Shown piece after piece: positions 28,354 through 36,848 of a DNA stretch of 64,000 bases. The position numbers and the translations under genes were made by a program. The stretch lies in the NCBI RefSeq assembly GCF_006152145.1, contig NZ_VDFV01000013.1, positions 33,219 to 97,218 on the forward strand, read 5' to 3'. Below the pieces are notes generated by a model. It did no database searches. It was not told the DNA's origin and worked only from the letters and a program-made list of their open reading frames with translations. This DNA comes from Rubellimicrobium roseum. Its GTDB lineage: Bacteria > Pseudomonadota > Alphaproteobacteria > Rhodobacterales > Rhodobacteraceae. Numbering within the stretch: the first letter of the stretch is position 1; each line of letters opens with the position of its first letter.

Positions 28354-28427
28354 GCGGCTATGGTGTAGTGGTAGCGCCTCAGCCTTCCAAGCTGATGGGG
28401 TGGGTTCGATTCCCACTAGCCGCTCCA
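28354..28427 (+). tRNA. tRNA-Gly (anticodon TCC)
   Basis: 74 nt with encoded CCA. Acceptor GCGGCTA/TAGCCGC pairs fully, anticodon stem TCAGC/GCTGA with loop CTTCCAA (anticodon TCC at 28386-28388, reads GGA/GGG), T arm with GTTCGATTC, discriminator T73. All arms fold normally. Confidence 0.97.
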
Positions 28428-28440
28428 AATCTCGACAGGT

Positions 28441-28896
28441 TCACCGTTTTGACGGGTTCAGGCGCACGAGCGCCGCGTTGAGAGCGGCGGCGACGCTGAC
28501 CCAGGCAAGGTAGGGCAGGAAGAGGATGCCCGCGAGCGTCGAGACGTTCCAATGGGCGATGGTGGCGCCCAGGACGGCCAGCCACAGGAGCCCGATGACC
28601 CCCAGGCCGAGCCGCAGCCGGTGCTGGCCGAAGACTGTGGGGGTCCAGAGCGTGTTGGCCGCGATCTGGAGCGCCCAGAAGGCCAGCGCCGTCGTCGCGC
28701 CTGGGCCTCCGATGGCTGCGACCCGGGCGCCGGCGATGGCCATGAAGAGGTAGAGCGTCGTCCAGACCACCGGGAAAGCCCAGTTGGGCGGGGTCCACGA
28801 TGGCTTGTCGAGGCGCTTGTACCACTCGCCTGTCGGGAAAAGATAGCCGGTCATCCCCGCGCAAAGACAGGCGAGGAGGAAGACGAGGAATAGCAT
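28441..28896 (-). CDS. tspO: TspO/MBR-family tryptophan-rich sensory protein
   Basis: 151 residues, five transmembrane helices. The TspO hallmark WYKRLDKPSWTPPNWAFP (about 25-42) is present, as are the LWTPTVFG and YLAWV segments around the porphyrin pocket. In Rhodobacter, TspO sits in the outer membrane and modulates photosynthesis gene expression with oxygen through tetrapyrrole binding; here the role is inferred. The stop lies 13 bases from the end of tRNA-Gly on the other strand. Upstream neighbour on the same strand is an XRE regulator. Confidence 0.94.
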   Translation of the reverse strand: MLFLVFLLACLCAGMTGYLFPTGEWYKRLDKPSWTPPNWAFPVVWTTLYLFMAIAGARVAAIGGPGATTALAFWALQIAANTLWTPTVFGQHRLRLGLGVIGLLWLAVLGATIAHWNVSTLAGILFLPYLAWVSVAAALNAALVRLNPSKR

Positions 28897-28956
28897 TGGG
28901 TGCCCCCTGTGGCCGCAGGCCGAGCTTGCCCGACCGGGCGCGGCCCCACAAGCGGC

Positions 28957-29814
28957 CTAGAGTCCGGCCAGGAGCGTCGCTAGGTAGCGGGGGAAGTCGC
29001 GTGAGGGGACGGCGGCCTCGCGCACCAGCGCGTCGAAGTGGCGGCTGATGGCCTGCACGCGCTCGGTGTCGCGGAAGGCGAGATAGTGGTGGCCGAGGTA
29101 GATCACCGCGAGCAAGGGCCCGAAGACGGTGATCGGCGCCGAGAAGACCCTGTGCCCGTCGTAGAGATGCACCCGCAGCGTCGGGTAGAGCTGCTCGTGC
29201 AGCGCGGCCATCCGGAGGAGCTGGGCCCGGCGGTCCTCGACGGACAGGCCCGCATAATAGCCTTCGCCACGGGCGAAGCTGTCGAGCTCGTGAAGCGGCA
29301 GGGCGATCTCGTAGTCTGAGCGTGCGCCCCGCATCCAGTCGAGGCGGTCGCGGCTCGCGCCGATGGCCTGCTCGGTGGTGCGGCCGAGCGAAGGTTCGGA
29401 CTCCCAGCGCAGGATCTCGGGAGTCTTGAGCATGTCGGGCAGGCCCGTGGGGACGTGGCGGATCTTGTAGCCCGCGGCCTCGCGATGCCAGGCGAAGATC
29501 CGGTCGTCCACAAGGGCGCGGGGCGCCTCGGTCATGGTGAGCGCGGCGGCGACGAGGTCGGCCGCAGGCTCGCGCCGGTCCGACAGGCCCAGCAGCCAGT
29601 CGGCCGACACCTTGAGGGCGCCCGCGCATTCGGCGGCGACCTGGGCGTTGGGAAGACGCACGCCATCGGGTGCCAGAAGTTGCGAAACCGTCGAGCGGTC
29701 GACCCGCACGGCGCGGGCGAGGTCGGCCTGAGTCATCCCGGCCTGGGTCATGCCGGCGAGCAGGCGTTCCCGGAACAGGGTGGCGCGCTGCCGCTTGTCG
29801 AGGTTTCGAGACAT
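28957..29814 (-). CDS. XRE-family transcriptional regulator
   Basis: 285 residues from ATG 29814; the frame runs to 29940 but the shorter form has the canonical N-terminus. Helix-turn-helix at about 15-65 (MTQADLARAVRVDRSTVSQLL) preceded by a duplicated MTQAG. The C-terminal about 200 residues carry no recognisable peptidase or ligand motif (no HExxH), and end in YLGHHYLAFRDTERVQAISRHFDALV. Divergent from a fatty-acid desaturase gene with 118 bases between, so it may control membrane-lipid desaturation and itself. Palindrome CAACAAAGTTG at 29828-29838 is a likely site. Confidence 0.85.
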   Translation of the reverse strand: MSRNLDKRQRATLFRERLLAGMTQAGMTQADLARAVRVDRSTVSQLLAPDGVRLPNAQVAAECAGALKVSADWLLGLSDRREPAADLVAAALTMTEAPRALVDDRIFAWHREAAGYKIRHVPTGLPDMLKTPEILRWESEPSLGRTTEQAIGASRDRLDWMRGARSDYEIALPLHELDSFARGEGYYAGLSVEDRRAQLLRMAALHEQLYPTLRVHLYDGHRVFSAPITVFGPLLAVIYLGHHYLAFRDTERVQAISRHFDALVREAAVPSRDFPRYLATLLAGL

Positions 29815-29827
29815 CGGTGAGGAAACA

Positions 29828-29838
29828 CAACAAAGTTG
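29828..29838. promoter_or_regulatory. Small palindrome between XRE regulator and desaturase genes
   Basis: CAAC-AAA-GTTG, a perfect dyad 14 bases upstream of the regulator start. GTTGC recurs at 29835-29839 and 29845-29849, exactly one helical turn apart. The position suits an autoregulatory operator of the XRE protein. Confidence 0.4.
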
Positions 29839-29932
29839 CATCCATGTTGCGCATAAGCCGGCTGCACGCGTCAAGCTTTTGCCGGCATTCAGACGTTCAT
29901 GGGCTGAAGGGACCACGTCGGCCCCAGGAACA

Positions 29933-30919
29933 ATGGACATGACGAAGATGACGTCGGGGGTCGAATGGCCGACCCTCGGGATGCTGGCGGCGTGCTACGT
30001 TGCTTGGGGGGCGGCGGTGTTCTCGCTGCCCGGAGTCTCGCTCTGGCTCGCGGTGCCGGTCGCGGCCTGGGCCATCGCCCAGCACTCCTCGCTTCAGCAC
30101 GAGATGATCCACGGGCACCCGTTCCGCGATCCGCGCCTGAACACGGCGCTGGTCTTTCCGGCGCTGACACTGGTCGTGCCCTACCTGCGGTTCCGCGACA
30201 CACATCTGGCGCATCACCACGACGCCAACCTGACCGACCCCTACGACGACCCGGAGTCGAACTATCTGGCCGAGCGGGACTGGAACCAAATGCCGGGTTG
30301 GCTGCGGTTCGTGCTGAGGGTCAACAACACGCTGGCGGGGCGGCTCCTGATCGGGCCGGTGGTGGGGCAGGTCTTCTGGATGTCGTCCGACTGGCGTGCG
30401 GCGCGGGACGGCGACTGGCGGGTCATCGCGGGCTGGCTCTGGCACCTTCCGGCCATGGCCGCCGTGCTGGCGCTGGTGCTGGCCTCGCCCATGCCACTCT
30501 GGGCCTACGCGGTCGCGGCCTATGGGGGGCTGTCGCTCCTCAAGATCCGCACCTTCCTGGAGCATCAGGCGCACGAGAAGGCGCGGGGGCGGACGGTCAT
30601 CATCGAGGACCGGGGGCCGCTCGCGCTCCTCTTCCTCAACAACAACCTGCATGTGGTCCACCACATGCACCCGCGCGTTCCGTGGTATCGGCTGCCCCGG
30701 CTCTACCGGGCCAATCCCCAGCGCTACCTGGGGGTCAACGGCGGCTACAGCTACCGATCCTATGCCGAAATTTTCGCCCGCTATCTGTGGCGCGCGAAGG
30801 ACCCGGTGCCGCATCCGCTCCTGCGGCGCGAGCGCTCAGTCGCGCCCGCCGAAGCCGTGCATGCGGTGCGCCCACTGGTAGCCCACGATCGCGCCCTTGA
30901 AGCGTGGCAGCAGCCATAG
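29933..30919 (+). CDS. Membrane fatty-acid desaturase family protein
   Basis: 328 residues, about four transmembrane helices. Histidine boxes for the di-iron centre: HEMIHGH (56-62), HLAHHHD (91-97) and HVVHHMHP (240-247), with an extra EHQAHE (210-215). ATG 29933 follows AGGA. The family includes acyl-lipid desaturases and carotenoid or hydrocarbon hydroxylases, so the exact substrate is open. Divergent from the XRE regulator. Its last 84 bases overlap the antisense DUF983 gene, and the C-terminal 30 residues are Arg/Ala-rich and not family-like. Confidence 0.88.
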   Translation: MDMTKMTSGVEWPTLGMLAACYVAWGAAVFSLPGVSLWLAVPVAAWAIAQHSSLQHEMIHGHPFRDPRLNTALVFPALTLVVPYLRFRDTHLAHHHDANLTDPYDDPESNYLAERDWNQMPGWLRFVLRVNNTLAGRLLIGPVVGQVFWMSSDWRAARDGDWRVIAGWLWHLPAMAAVLALVLASPMPLWAYAVAAYGGLSLLKIRTFLEHQAHEKARGRTVIIEDRGPLALLFLNNNLHVVHHMHPRVPWYRLPRLYRANPQRYLGVNGGYSYRSYAEIFARYLWRAKDPVPHPLLRRERSVAPAEAVHAVRPLVAHDRALEAWQQP

Positions 30920-31252
30920 CGACAGGCCCACGGCAAAGACCGTCAGGACCGTCGCGAACACCAGCGGCTCGGGCCGGAAGGTCACCCAGACGAAGTGCAT
31001 GACGAAGGCCAGCAGATGCCCCACGAGCAGGATCGTGAGGTAGGCCGGGCCGTCGTCGGCGCGATGGTGCTTGAGCACCTCGCCGCAGGACGCGCAGCTG
31101 TCCGTCACCTTGAGATATCCGTCGAACAGGTGCCCCTCGCCGCAGTTGGGGCAGCGGCGCAGGAGGCCGCGCCGCAGGGCGGGCCAGGTGGGCCGTTCGT
31201 CGGGGTCAGCGATGGCGGGAGCGGCCAGGGCCGCCGGGGCGTGATCGTCCAT
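30836..31252 (-). CDS. DUF983 family membrane protein with zinc ribbon
   Basis: 138 residues from ATG 31252 (GAGGT upstream; frame opens at 31339). An N-terminal zinc ribbon CPNCGEGHLF ... CASCG (about 34-60) precedes two transmembrane helices (about 70-90 and 95-115) and the terminal GYQWAHRMHGFGG. DUF983 function is unknown; in some alphaproteobacteria the gene lies near cytochrome oxidase genes. Convergent with the desaturase gene and overlapping its end by 84 bases. Confidence 0.87.
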   Translation of the reverse strand: MDDHAPAALAAPAIADPDERPTWPALRRGLLRRCPNCGEGHLFDGYLKVTDSCASCGEVLKHHRADDGPAYLTILLVGHLLAFVMHFVWVTFRPEPLVFATVLTVFAVGLSLWLLPRFKGAIVGYQWAHRMHGFGGRD

Positions 31253-31451
31253 GACGGACCTCGTGTGCAAGAAGTTGCCCGATGATGTGGACCCCTCCCG
31301 CTGGATTGGAAAGGGGGAGCGGGACCGTTGCGGCGCCATGTCGCTTCCGCGGTGCCTGTCGCCGAAGGCTGCGACGGAAGTTCCGGGCCACGCCGTTCAA
31401 GCCCCAGATCCGGACGCGATGCGCTGCGGATGCAGATGGGAAAGGACCCGA

Positions 31452-32024
31452 ATGATGAGACACACCATGCTGATGGCGGGACTTCTGGCCGGGCTGGTCG
31501 GGACGATGGCGCTGGCGCAGACCACCACGCCCGAGCCCGACACATCGGCGACGGCCGAGGCGCCGCCGATGCCGCCCATGGCGGAAGGGAACGGTCCGGG
31601 CCGGGGCTTTGGTCGCGGCGACAGGATGGGACCGCTGGGCCTTGCGCCGCTCGAGACCTATGACACTGACGGCGACGGGATCGTCACGCAGCCCGAGATC
31701 GAGGCGCGCAAGGCCGAGCGCTTCGGGCAGGCCGATGCCGACAGGAACGGCGCGCTCTCGCCCGAGGAGCTGATCGCCCTTGAGGACCAGATCCGGCAGG
31801 AGATGCGACTGGCCCGCGCGACCCGCGCCGTGGAGCGCATGGACGACAACGGGGACGGCCTGCTCCAGGCCGAGGAGATCGAGGCGCGAAGCCCGAGGCT
31901 GGCGCCGATCTTCGACCGGCTGGACGCGGACGGCGACCGCGGCATCTCGCTCGAGGAGATCGAGGCCGGGCGACCGGGGCGCGGCGAAGGCCGGGGCGGC
32001 CGAGGCCATGGGCACGGCGGCTGA
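31452..32024 (+). CDS. Secreted EF-hand calcium-binding protein
   Basis: 190 residues. Signal peptide to about residue 22 (ending MALA), a Pro/Gly linker, then four EF-hand loops: DTDGDGIVTQPE at 71-82, DADRNGALSPEE at 95-106, DDNGDGLLQAEE at 131-142 and DADGDRGISLEE at 158-169. The tail is Gly/Arg/His-rich. Probably a periplasmic calcium buffer or sensor. AAAGGAC precedes ATG 31452; a second ATG at 31455 is equivalent. Followed by an ECF sigma factor gene, so it may be part of the signal input or output of that module. Confidence 0.86.
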   Translation: MMRHTMLMAGLLAGLVGTMALAQTTTPEPDTSATAEAPPMPPMAEGNGPGRGFGRGDRMGPLGLAPLETYDTDGDGIVTQPEIEARKAERFGQADADRNGALSPEELIALEDQIRQEMRLARATRAVERMDDNGDGLLQAEEIEARSPRLAPIFDRLDADGDRGISLEEIEAGRPGRGEGRGGRGHGHGG

Positions 32025-32095
32025 GCGCCTGATGGGCTCCGGGTCGGCACAGGCCGGCCCGGGGCGCCCTTGCCATGCTGGACGCCGGGCCACCG

Positions 32096-32701
32096 ATGAC
32101 CGACAAGCTGCGGGCGATGGACGCCGAGCCTTCCCCGCCCCACGATCCCGACGGCGCGCTCCTGGTGGCCTATGCCAACGGAGACGCGGGCGCCGCGCGC
32201 GAACTCGTGGCCCGGCTGGCGCCGCGCGTGCTGGGGCAGGCCATGCGGATGCTGGGCGACCGGGCCGAGGCCGAGGACGTGACGCAGGAGGTGCTCCTGC
32301 GGCTCTGGCGCGTGGCGCCCGACTGGCGGCAGGGCGAGGCACGGGTGGGAACCTGGCTGTTTCGCGTGACGGCCAATCTCTGCACGGACCGGCTGCGGAA
32401 ACGGCGGCGGTCGGTAGCGATCGAAGACGTGCCCGAGCCGCCGGACTCCGCGCCCTCGGCCGGGGACCGGATGCAGGGCGAGGCGCGGCTGCATGCGCTG
32501 TCCGAGGCCCTGGGGCAATTGCCCGAGCGGCAGGCCCAGGCAGTGGCGCTGCGGCATCTGGAGGGGCTGTCGAACCCGGAGATCGCCATGGTGATGGAGG
32601 TCGGAGTCGAGGCGGTCGAGTCCCTGACCGCGCGGGGCAAGCGGGCCCTGGCGGCGCTGCTGAAGGGACGCAAGGCGGAGCTGGGCTATGGCGATGACTG
32701 A
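32096..32701 (+). CDS. ECF-subfamily RNA polymerase sigma factor
   Basis: 201 residues from ATG 32096; in-frame ATGs at 32075 and 32117 are possible and none has a clear ribosome site. Region 2 (about 30-95, with DRAEAEDVTQEVLLRLW and GTWLFRVTANLCTDRLRKRRR) and region 4 (about 135-185, LPERQAQAVALRHLEGLSNPEIA) are complete; no sigma 1 or 3. Directs RNA polymerase to a stress regulon. Overlaps the next gene by 14 bases, the usual arrangement for a sigma/anti-sigma pair. Confidence 0.92.
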   Translation: MTDKLRAMDAEPSPPHDPDGALLVAYANGDAGAARELVARLAPRVLGQAMRMLGDRAEAEDVTQEVLLRLWRVAPDWRQGEARVGTWLFRVTANLCTDRLRKRRRSVAIEDVPEPPDSAPSAGDRMQGEARLHALSEALGQLPERQAQAVALRHLEGLSNPEIAMVMEVGVEAVESLTARGKRALAALLKGRKAELGYGDD

Positions 32702-33035
32702 CGAAGACGAGCTGGAGATGATTTTCGCCCAGGCGCGCGGCCTGCGGCCCGAGCCCGACGACGACCTGATGGCGCGGCTCATGGCCGATGCCCTGCGAGA
32801 GATGCCGGGGACGGTCGTCGCGGCGCCCCGGCCGAAGCCGGGCTGGCGCGACTGGATGCGGGCGTTGGGCGGCTGGCCCGCGCTGGGCGGGCTTGCAGCT
32901 GCCACGGTCGCGGGCTTCTGGATCGGCCTGACCGCGCCCGCGGGCGTCTCGGCGCTCGCGCCTGGGCTTTGGGGCGAGGACGTCAGCGTCGCCCTGGGCG
33001 TGGACGAGGATCTTCTGAGCCTGCTGGAGGGCTGA
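32688..33035 (+). CDS. Putative membrane anti-sigma factor
   Basis: 115 residues from ATG 32688 (a second ATG at 32694 is possible). A short acidic cytoplasmic N-terminus (EDELEMIFAQARGL, like sigma-binding peptides), one transmembrane segment (about 65-82, GGLAAATVAGFWIGLTA), and a short acidic periplasmic tail. No zinc-binding HxxxCxxC motif. Overlap with the ECF sigma gene is the main ground for the call. A gene with this appearance is sometimes mislabelled in databases; nothing enzymatic is visible. Confidence 0.7.
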   Translation: MAMTDEDELEMIFAQARGLRPEPDDDLMARLMADALREMPGTVVAAPRPKPGWRDWMRALGGWPALGGLAAATVAGFWIGLTAPAGVSALAPGLWGEDVSVALGVDEDLLSLLEG

Positions 33036-33040
33036 CCGAC

Positions 33041-33523
33041 GTGACCGACACCGCCGCCTCTCCCCGTCCCGGCCTGTCGCGCCCGCTGCGCTGGCTGCTC
33101 GTGGTCTCGCTCGGGCTGAACCTGCTCGTGGCAGGGCTGGCCGTGGGTGCGCTGCTCCATGGCGACGGACCGCATGGCCGCCCGCGTCCCGTGGAACTGG
33201 CGTTGGGGCCGATGTCCCGCGCCTTGGAGGAGGAGGATCGCAGGGCGGTCCTGGAAGCGCTGGACCGATCCGGTGTGCTCGCGCGTCACGGCCGCCGCGC
33301 GCGCGAGGCGGAGATGGCCGGGATGCTGGCAGCGATCCGGCGCGAGCCCTTCGACCCGGTAGCCCTGGCCGAGGCCATGGACCGCCTGCGGGCGGGCCGC
33401 GCCGAGATCGAGGCCGCCGTGCAGGCCGCCGTGATGGAGCGCATCGCCGGTATGGAACCCGTGCAGCGCGCGGCCTTCGCGGACCGGATCGAGCAGGGAC
33501 GCGGCCGGGGCGGGCGGAACTAG
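33041..33523 (+). CDS. Periplasmic metal-sensor-like membrane protein (CnrX/ZraP-type)
   Basis: 160 residues from GTG 33041, with GGAGG 10 bases upstream. One N-terminal transmembrane helix (about 15-35) then an all-helical periplasmic domain with regularly spaced Arg/Glu/Ala, ending FADRIEQGRGRGGRN. This is the layout of Spy/CpxP/ZraP/CnrX periplasmic sensors that modulate sigma or two-component stress systems. Five bases after the anti-sigma gene, so the three genes and probably the EF-hand gene form an envelope-stress unit. Metal ligands cannot be assigned. Confidence 0.72.
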   Translation: MTDTAASPRPGLSRPLRWLLVVSLGLNLLVAGLAVGALLHGDGPHGRPRPVELALGPMSRALEEEDRRAVLEALDRSGVLARHGRRAREAEMAGMLAAIRREPFDPVALAEAMDRLRAGRAEIEAAVQAAVMERIAGMEPVQRAAFADRIEQGRGRGGRN

Positions 33524-34437
33524 CGGTCCCGACGGATGCGCGTCAGGGGGTGGAGCGCGGTCGACAGGATCGCAGGGTGCCGCTCGACCACCGCCTCGGC
33601 CTGGCCCACGATGCGCGGATCGGGCGCGATCGCCACCGACGGGTCCTTGCCGGGGTAGTCGAGGCCATGGAGGAAATGGCGCAGGCACTCGATCCGGGCG
33701 CGTTTCTTGTCGTCGGACTTGACCACCGTCCAGGGCGCGTCGGCGGTGTCGGTGTAGAAGAACATCGCCTCCTTGGCCTCGGTGTAGTCGTCCCAGCGGT
33801 CGAGCGAGGCCTTGTCGATGGGCGACAACTTCCAGCGCTTGAGCGGATCGGTCTCGCGCGCGACGAAGCGGCGGCGCTGCTCCCCCTGGCTGACCGAAAA
33901 CCAGAACTTCGTCAGACGAATGCCCGAGCGGACGAGCATCCGTTCGAGCTCGGGGGCTTCGCGCATGAATTCTAGGTATTCCTCGGGCCTGCAGAAACCC
34001 ATGACACGTTCGACGCCGGCGCGGTTGTACCAGGAGCGGTCGTAAAAGACCATTTCCCCCCGAGTGGGCAGGTGGGCGATGTAGCGCTGGAAGAACCACT
34101 GGCCCTTCTCGCGCTCGTCTGGCTTGGTCAGCGCGACCACGCGGGCGTAGCGGGGGTTCAGGTGCTCCATGAAGCGCTTGATGGTGCCGCCCTTGCCGGC
34201 GGCGTCGCGCCCTTCGAAGAGGATGACGAACTTCTGGCCCGTGTCCTGCGCCCAGATCTGGACCTTGAGCAGCTCGGCCTGGAGCGGCTGGAGGAGCGCC
34301 TCGTAGGCGCGGGTGCCCATCGGCGTGAGCCGGCCCTCATGCGCGGCGGGACGGGGAGTCGCGACCGGGGTCGTGGGCTCCGTTCCGGTCGTGGATGGCG
34401 GCTCGGTGGGCGCAGGCGCCAAGGCGGCGTCGGTCAT
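33520..34437 (-). CDS. ppk2: Polyphosphate kinase 2
   Basis: 305 residues, class I PPK2 (single domain). Uses polyphosphate to phosphorylate nucleoside diphosphates, or the reverse. Walker A GRDAAGKGG at 76-84, Walker B/lid FYDRSWYNRAGVERVMG at 131-147, and SDDKKRARI near 240 are conserved. A Pro/Thr-rich 35-residue N-terminal extension is unusual. GGAGA precedes ATG 34437. A Crp/Fnr-type box lies 54-67 bases upstream (34491-34504), suggesting induction on oxygen limitation. Stop overlaps the convergent sensor gene by 4 bases. Confidence 0.95.
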   Translation of the reverse strand: MTDAALAPAPTEPPSTTGTEPTTPVATPRPAAHEGRLTPMGTRAYEALLQPLQAELLKVQIWAQDTGQKFVILFEGRDAAGKGGTIKRFMEHLNPRYARVVALTKPDEREKGQWFFQRYIAHLPTRGEMVFYDRSWYNRAGVERVMGFCRPEEYLEFMREAPELERMLVRSGIRLTKFWFSVSQGEQRRRFVARETDPLKRWKLSPIDKASLDRWDDYTEAKEAMFFYTDTADAPWTVVKSDDKKRARIECLRHFLHGLDYPGKDPSVAIAPDPRIVGQAEAVVERHPAILSTALHPLTRIRRDR

Positions 34438-34490
34438 CGCGGTCTCCGCAGTTGGATGCCGCTAGCATGACGGTTCCGTGACGCCCCGCC

Positions 34491-34504
34491 TTGACCTGGG
34501 TCAA
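34491..34504. promoter_or_regulatory. Crp/Fnr-type box ahead of ppk2
   Basis: TTGACCTGGGTCAA, a perfect 14-base dyad of the TTGAY-N4-RTCAA class bound by FnrL/NnrR/DnrR-type regulators. It begins 54 bases before the ppk2 start, compatible with a class II promoter centred near -41.5 and a leader of about 20 nt. It lies just after the argF stop (34509, minus strand). Confidence 0.62.
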
Positions 34505-34508
34505 GCCA

Positions 34509-35435
34509 TCAGACGCCGAGGCACCAGCGCATGACGGCCTTCTGGGCGTGGAGGCGGTTCTCGGCCTCGTCCCAGATCACCGACTGCGGGCCGTCCATGA
34601 CGGCGCTCGTCACCTCGTCCTCGCGATGGGCGGGGAGGCAGTGCATGAACAGGGCGTCGGGCCTGGCGGCGGCCATCAGGCGCTCGTTCACCTGGTAAGG
34701 GCGGAGCTGGTTGTGCCGCCGCTCCTTGGCCGACTGGGGGTCGTGCATGGAAACCCAGGTGTCGGTGACCACGAGGTCGGCGCCCGCCACGGCGGCGAAG
34801 GGGTCGCGCATCACCTGCGCGTCGCGGCCCTTGGAGCGGGCGAAGTCGAGATGCGCCCGCTCGGGGTCCAGCGTCTCGGGGCCGGTGAAGGTGATGTCGA
34901 AGCCGAACTGCCCGGCCGCCTGCGCCCAGGAAGCGAAGACGTTGTTGCCGTCGCCCGACCAGACGACCTTGCGGCCGCCGATGGGGCCGCGATGCTCCTC
35001 GTAGGTCATGACGTCGGCCATGATCTGGCAGGGATGAGTGCGGTTCGTCAGGCCGTTGATGACGGGCACGGTCGCGTATTCCGCCATCTCAAGGAGCGTG
35101 GCCTCCTCGAAGGTGCGGATCATGATGAGGTCGACGTAGCGGCTCAGAACCCTCGCCGTGTCAGCAATCGTCTCGCCGTGGCCGAGCTGCATGTCGGCGC
35201 CCGACAGGACCATCGTCTCCCCGCCCATCTGGCGCACGCCCACGTCGAAGCTGACGCGGGTGCGGGTCGAGGGCTTCTCGAAGATCAGCGCGACCATGTG
35301 GCCCTTGAGCGGCTGGGCGTCGTCGGGCGCGCCCTTGGGGCGGCCGTTGCGCGCCTGCTTCATGGCATGGGCGTGGTCGATCATGGCCCGCAGGTCGGCG
35401 GGCGTCGTCTTGTCGATGTCGAGGAAGTGGTTCAT
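34509..35435 (-). CDS. argF: Ornithine carbamoyltransferase
   Basis: 308 residues from ATG 35435; an in-frame GTG at 35459 is possible but adds eight unlikely residues. Makes citrulline from ornithine and carbamoyl phosphate. Carbamoyl-phosphate motif [12 protein letters not shown] (52-63) and ornithine motif [10 protein letters not shown] near 264 are intact, as is [11 protein letters not shown]. Lies 57 bases after argD on the same strand; argD-argF is a common arginine operon arrangement. Confidence 0.96.
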   Translation of the reverse strand: MNHFLDIDKTTPADLRAMIDHAHAMKQARNGRPKGAPDDAQPLKGHMVALIFEKPSTRTRVSFDVGVRQMGGETMVLSGADMQLGHGETIADTARVLSRYVDLIMIRTFEEATLLEMAEYATVPVINGLTNRTHPCQIMADVMTYEEHRGPIGGRKVVWSGDGNNVFASWAQAAGQFGFDITFTGPETLDPERAHLDFARSKGRDAQVMRDPFAAVAGADLVVTDTWVSMHDPQSAKERRHNQLRPYQVNERLMAAARPDALFMHCLPAHREDEVTSAVMDGPQSVIWDEAENRLHAQKAVMRWCLGV

Positions 35436-35492
35436 TGCGGGGCTCGTTGCGGGAGTCACCGGGGGCTGTCGGCCCCCGATTTCCGAAAGGGA

Positions 35493-36671
35493 TCAGGCGG
35501 CGTTCAGGGCGCTTGCGGCGGCATCGAGACGTCGCACGGCCTCGGCGATGTCCGCGTCAGGGATGTTGAGCGGGGGCAGGAGGCGCACGACGTTGTCGGC
35601 TGCGGGGACGGTGAGAAGGCCCTCGGCATAGCCCGCCTTGACCACATCGGCGGGCACGACCTTGCACCTGAGGCCAAGCATCAGGCCCGATCCGCGCACG
35701 CCTTCGAAAAGGTTGGGATGCGAGGCCACGAGACCTTCGAGACCCTGCCGGAACAGAGCACCCTTGCGGCGGACCTCTGACAGGAAGGCGTCGTCGGCCA
35801 CGATCTCCATGACCTTCGCGCCCACCGCGCAGGCGAGCGGGTTGCCGCCGTAGGTCGAGCCGTGGGTGCCGGCGGTCATGGCGGCGGCCGCCTTCTCGGT
35901 GGCGAGCACCGCGCCGAGGGGGAAGCCGCCGCCGATGCCCTTGGCCACCATCATGATGTCGGGCGTCACGCCCGCCCATTCATGGGCGAAGAGACGGCCC
36001 GTCCGGCCCATGCCGCACTGCACCTCGTCGAGGATCATCAGGACGCCGGTCTGGTCGCAGAGGTCGCGCAACCCCTTGAGGCAGACGTCCGGCAGGGGCC
36101 GGATGCCGCCCTCGCCCTGGATGGGCTCGATCATGACCGCGCCCACGTCGGGCTCGCGGATGGCGCGGTCCAGCGCCTCGTGGTCGCCCCAGGCGAGCTG
36201 GGTGAATCCGGGCAGGAGGGGGCCGAAGCCCTTGGTCATCTTCTCGGAGCCCGCGGCGGCGATGGCGGCCGAGGAGCGGCCGTGGAAGGCACCCTCGAAA
36301 GTCAGGATGCGGGTGCGGTCGGGCCGGCCCGCGTCGTGCCAGTGCTTGCGCGCCATCTTGACGGCAAGCTCGGCGGCCTCGGTCCCCGAGTTGGTGAAGA
36401 AGACCGTGTCGGCGAAGGTCCTGTCCACCAGCATCTCGGCCAGCCGCTCCTGCTCGGGGATGCGGTAAAGGTTCGAGAGGTGCCAGACCTTGTGGGCCTG
36501 TGCCGTCAGCGCCTCGGTGAGTTGCGGGTTGGCGTGGCCCAGCGCATTCACGGCGATCCCGGCGCCCAGGTCGAGGTATCGGCGGCCGTCATCCGAGACG
36601 AGCCAGGCGCCTTCACCGCGCTCGAAGGTGAGGGGCGCGCGGTTGTAGGTGGGCAGGACGGCAGGGATCAT
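35493..36671 (-). CDS. argD: Acetylornithine aminotransferase
   Basis: 392 residues, class III PLP aminotransferase. Schiff-base Lys244 in MMVAKGIGGG; PLP phosphate contacts in NSGTEA (94-99) and ILDEVQCGMGRTG (213-225). Transaminates N-acetylglutamate semialdehyde to acetylornithine, and possibly succinyldiaminopimelate. ATG 36671 chosen; the frame starts two codons earlier at a TTG. Precedes argF. Ribosome site weak. Confidence 0.95.
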   Translation of the reverse strand: MIPAVLPTYNRAPLTFERGEGAWLVSDDGRRYLDLGAGIAVNALGHANPQLTEALTAQAHKVWHLSNLYRIPEQERLAEMLVDRTFADTVFFTNSGTEAAELAVKMARKHWHDAGRPDRTRILTFEGAFHGRSSAAIAAAGSEKMTKGFGPLLPGFTQLAWGDHEALDRAIREPDVGAVMIEPIQGEGGIRPLPDVCLKGLRDLCDQTGVLMILDEVQCGMGRTGRLFAHEWAGVTPDIMMVAKGIGGGFPLGAVLATEKAAAAMTAGTHGSTYGGNPLACAVGAKVMEIVADDAFLSEVRRKGALFRQGLEGLVASHPNLFEGVRGSGLMLGLRCKVVPADVVKAGYAEGLLTVPAADNVVRLLPPLNIPDADIAEAVRRLDAAASALNAA

Positions 36672-36848
36672 GGGCAATACCCCGGGAAAGGATGGGCCCT
36701 TCGATGCAGGAGGGCCGGATGGGTGTCAACGGGAAGGACGAGCGGGAGCGGGCCCCGGAACGGGGGCCGGAACGGTCAGCGTCGGCGTCGGATCGCGGGG
36801 CTCGGGCTCATAAGCGGGCCATAAGACGTCGGACCCGCTCACGCAAGG

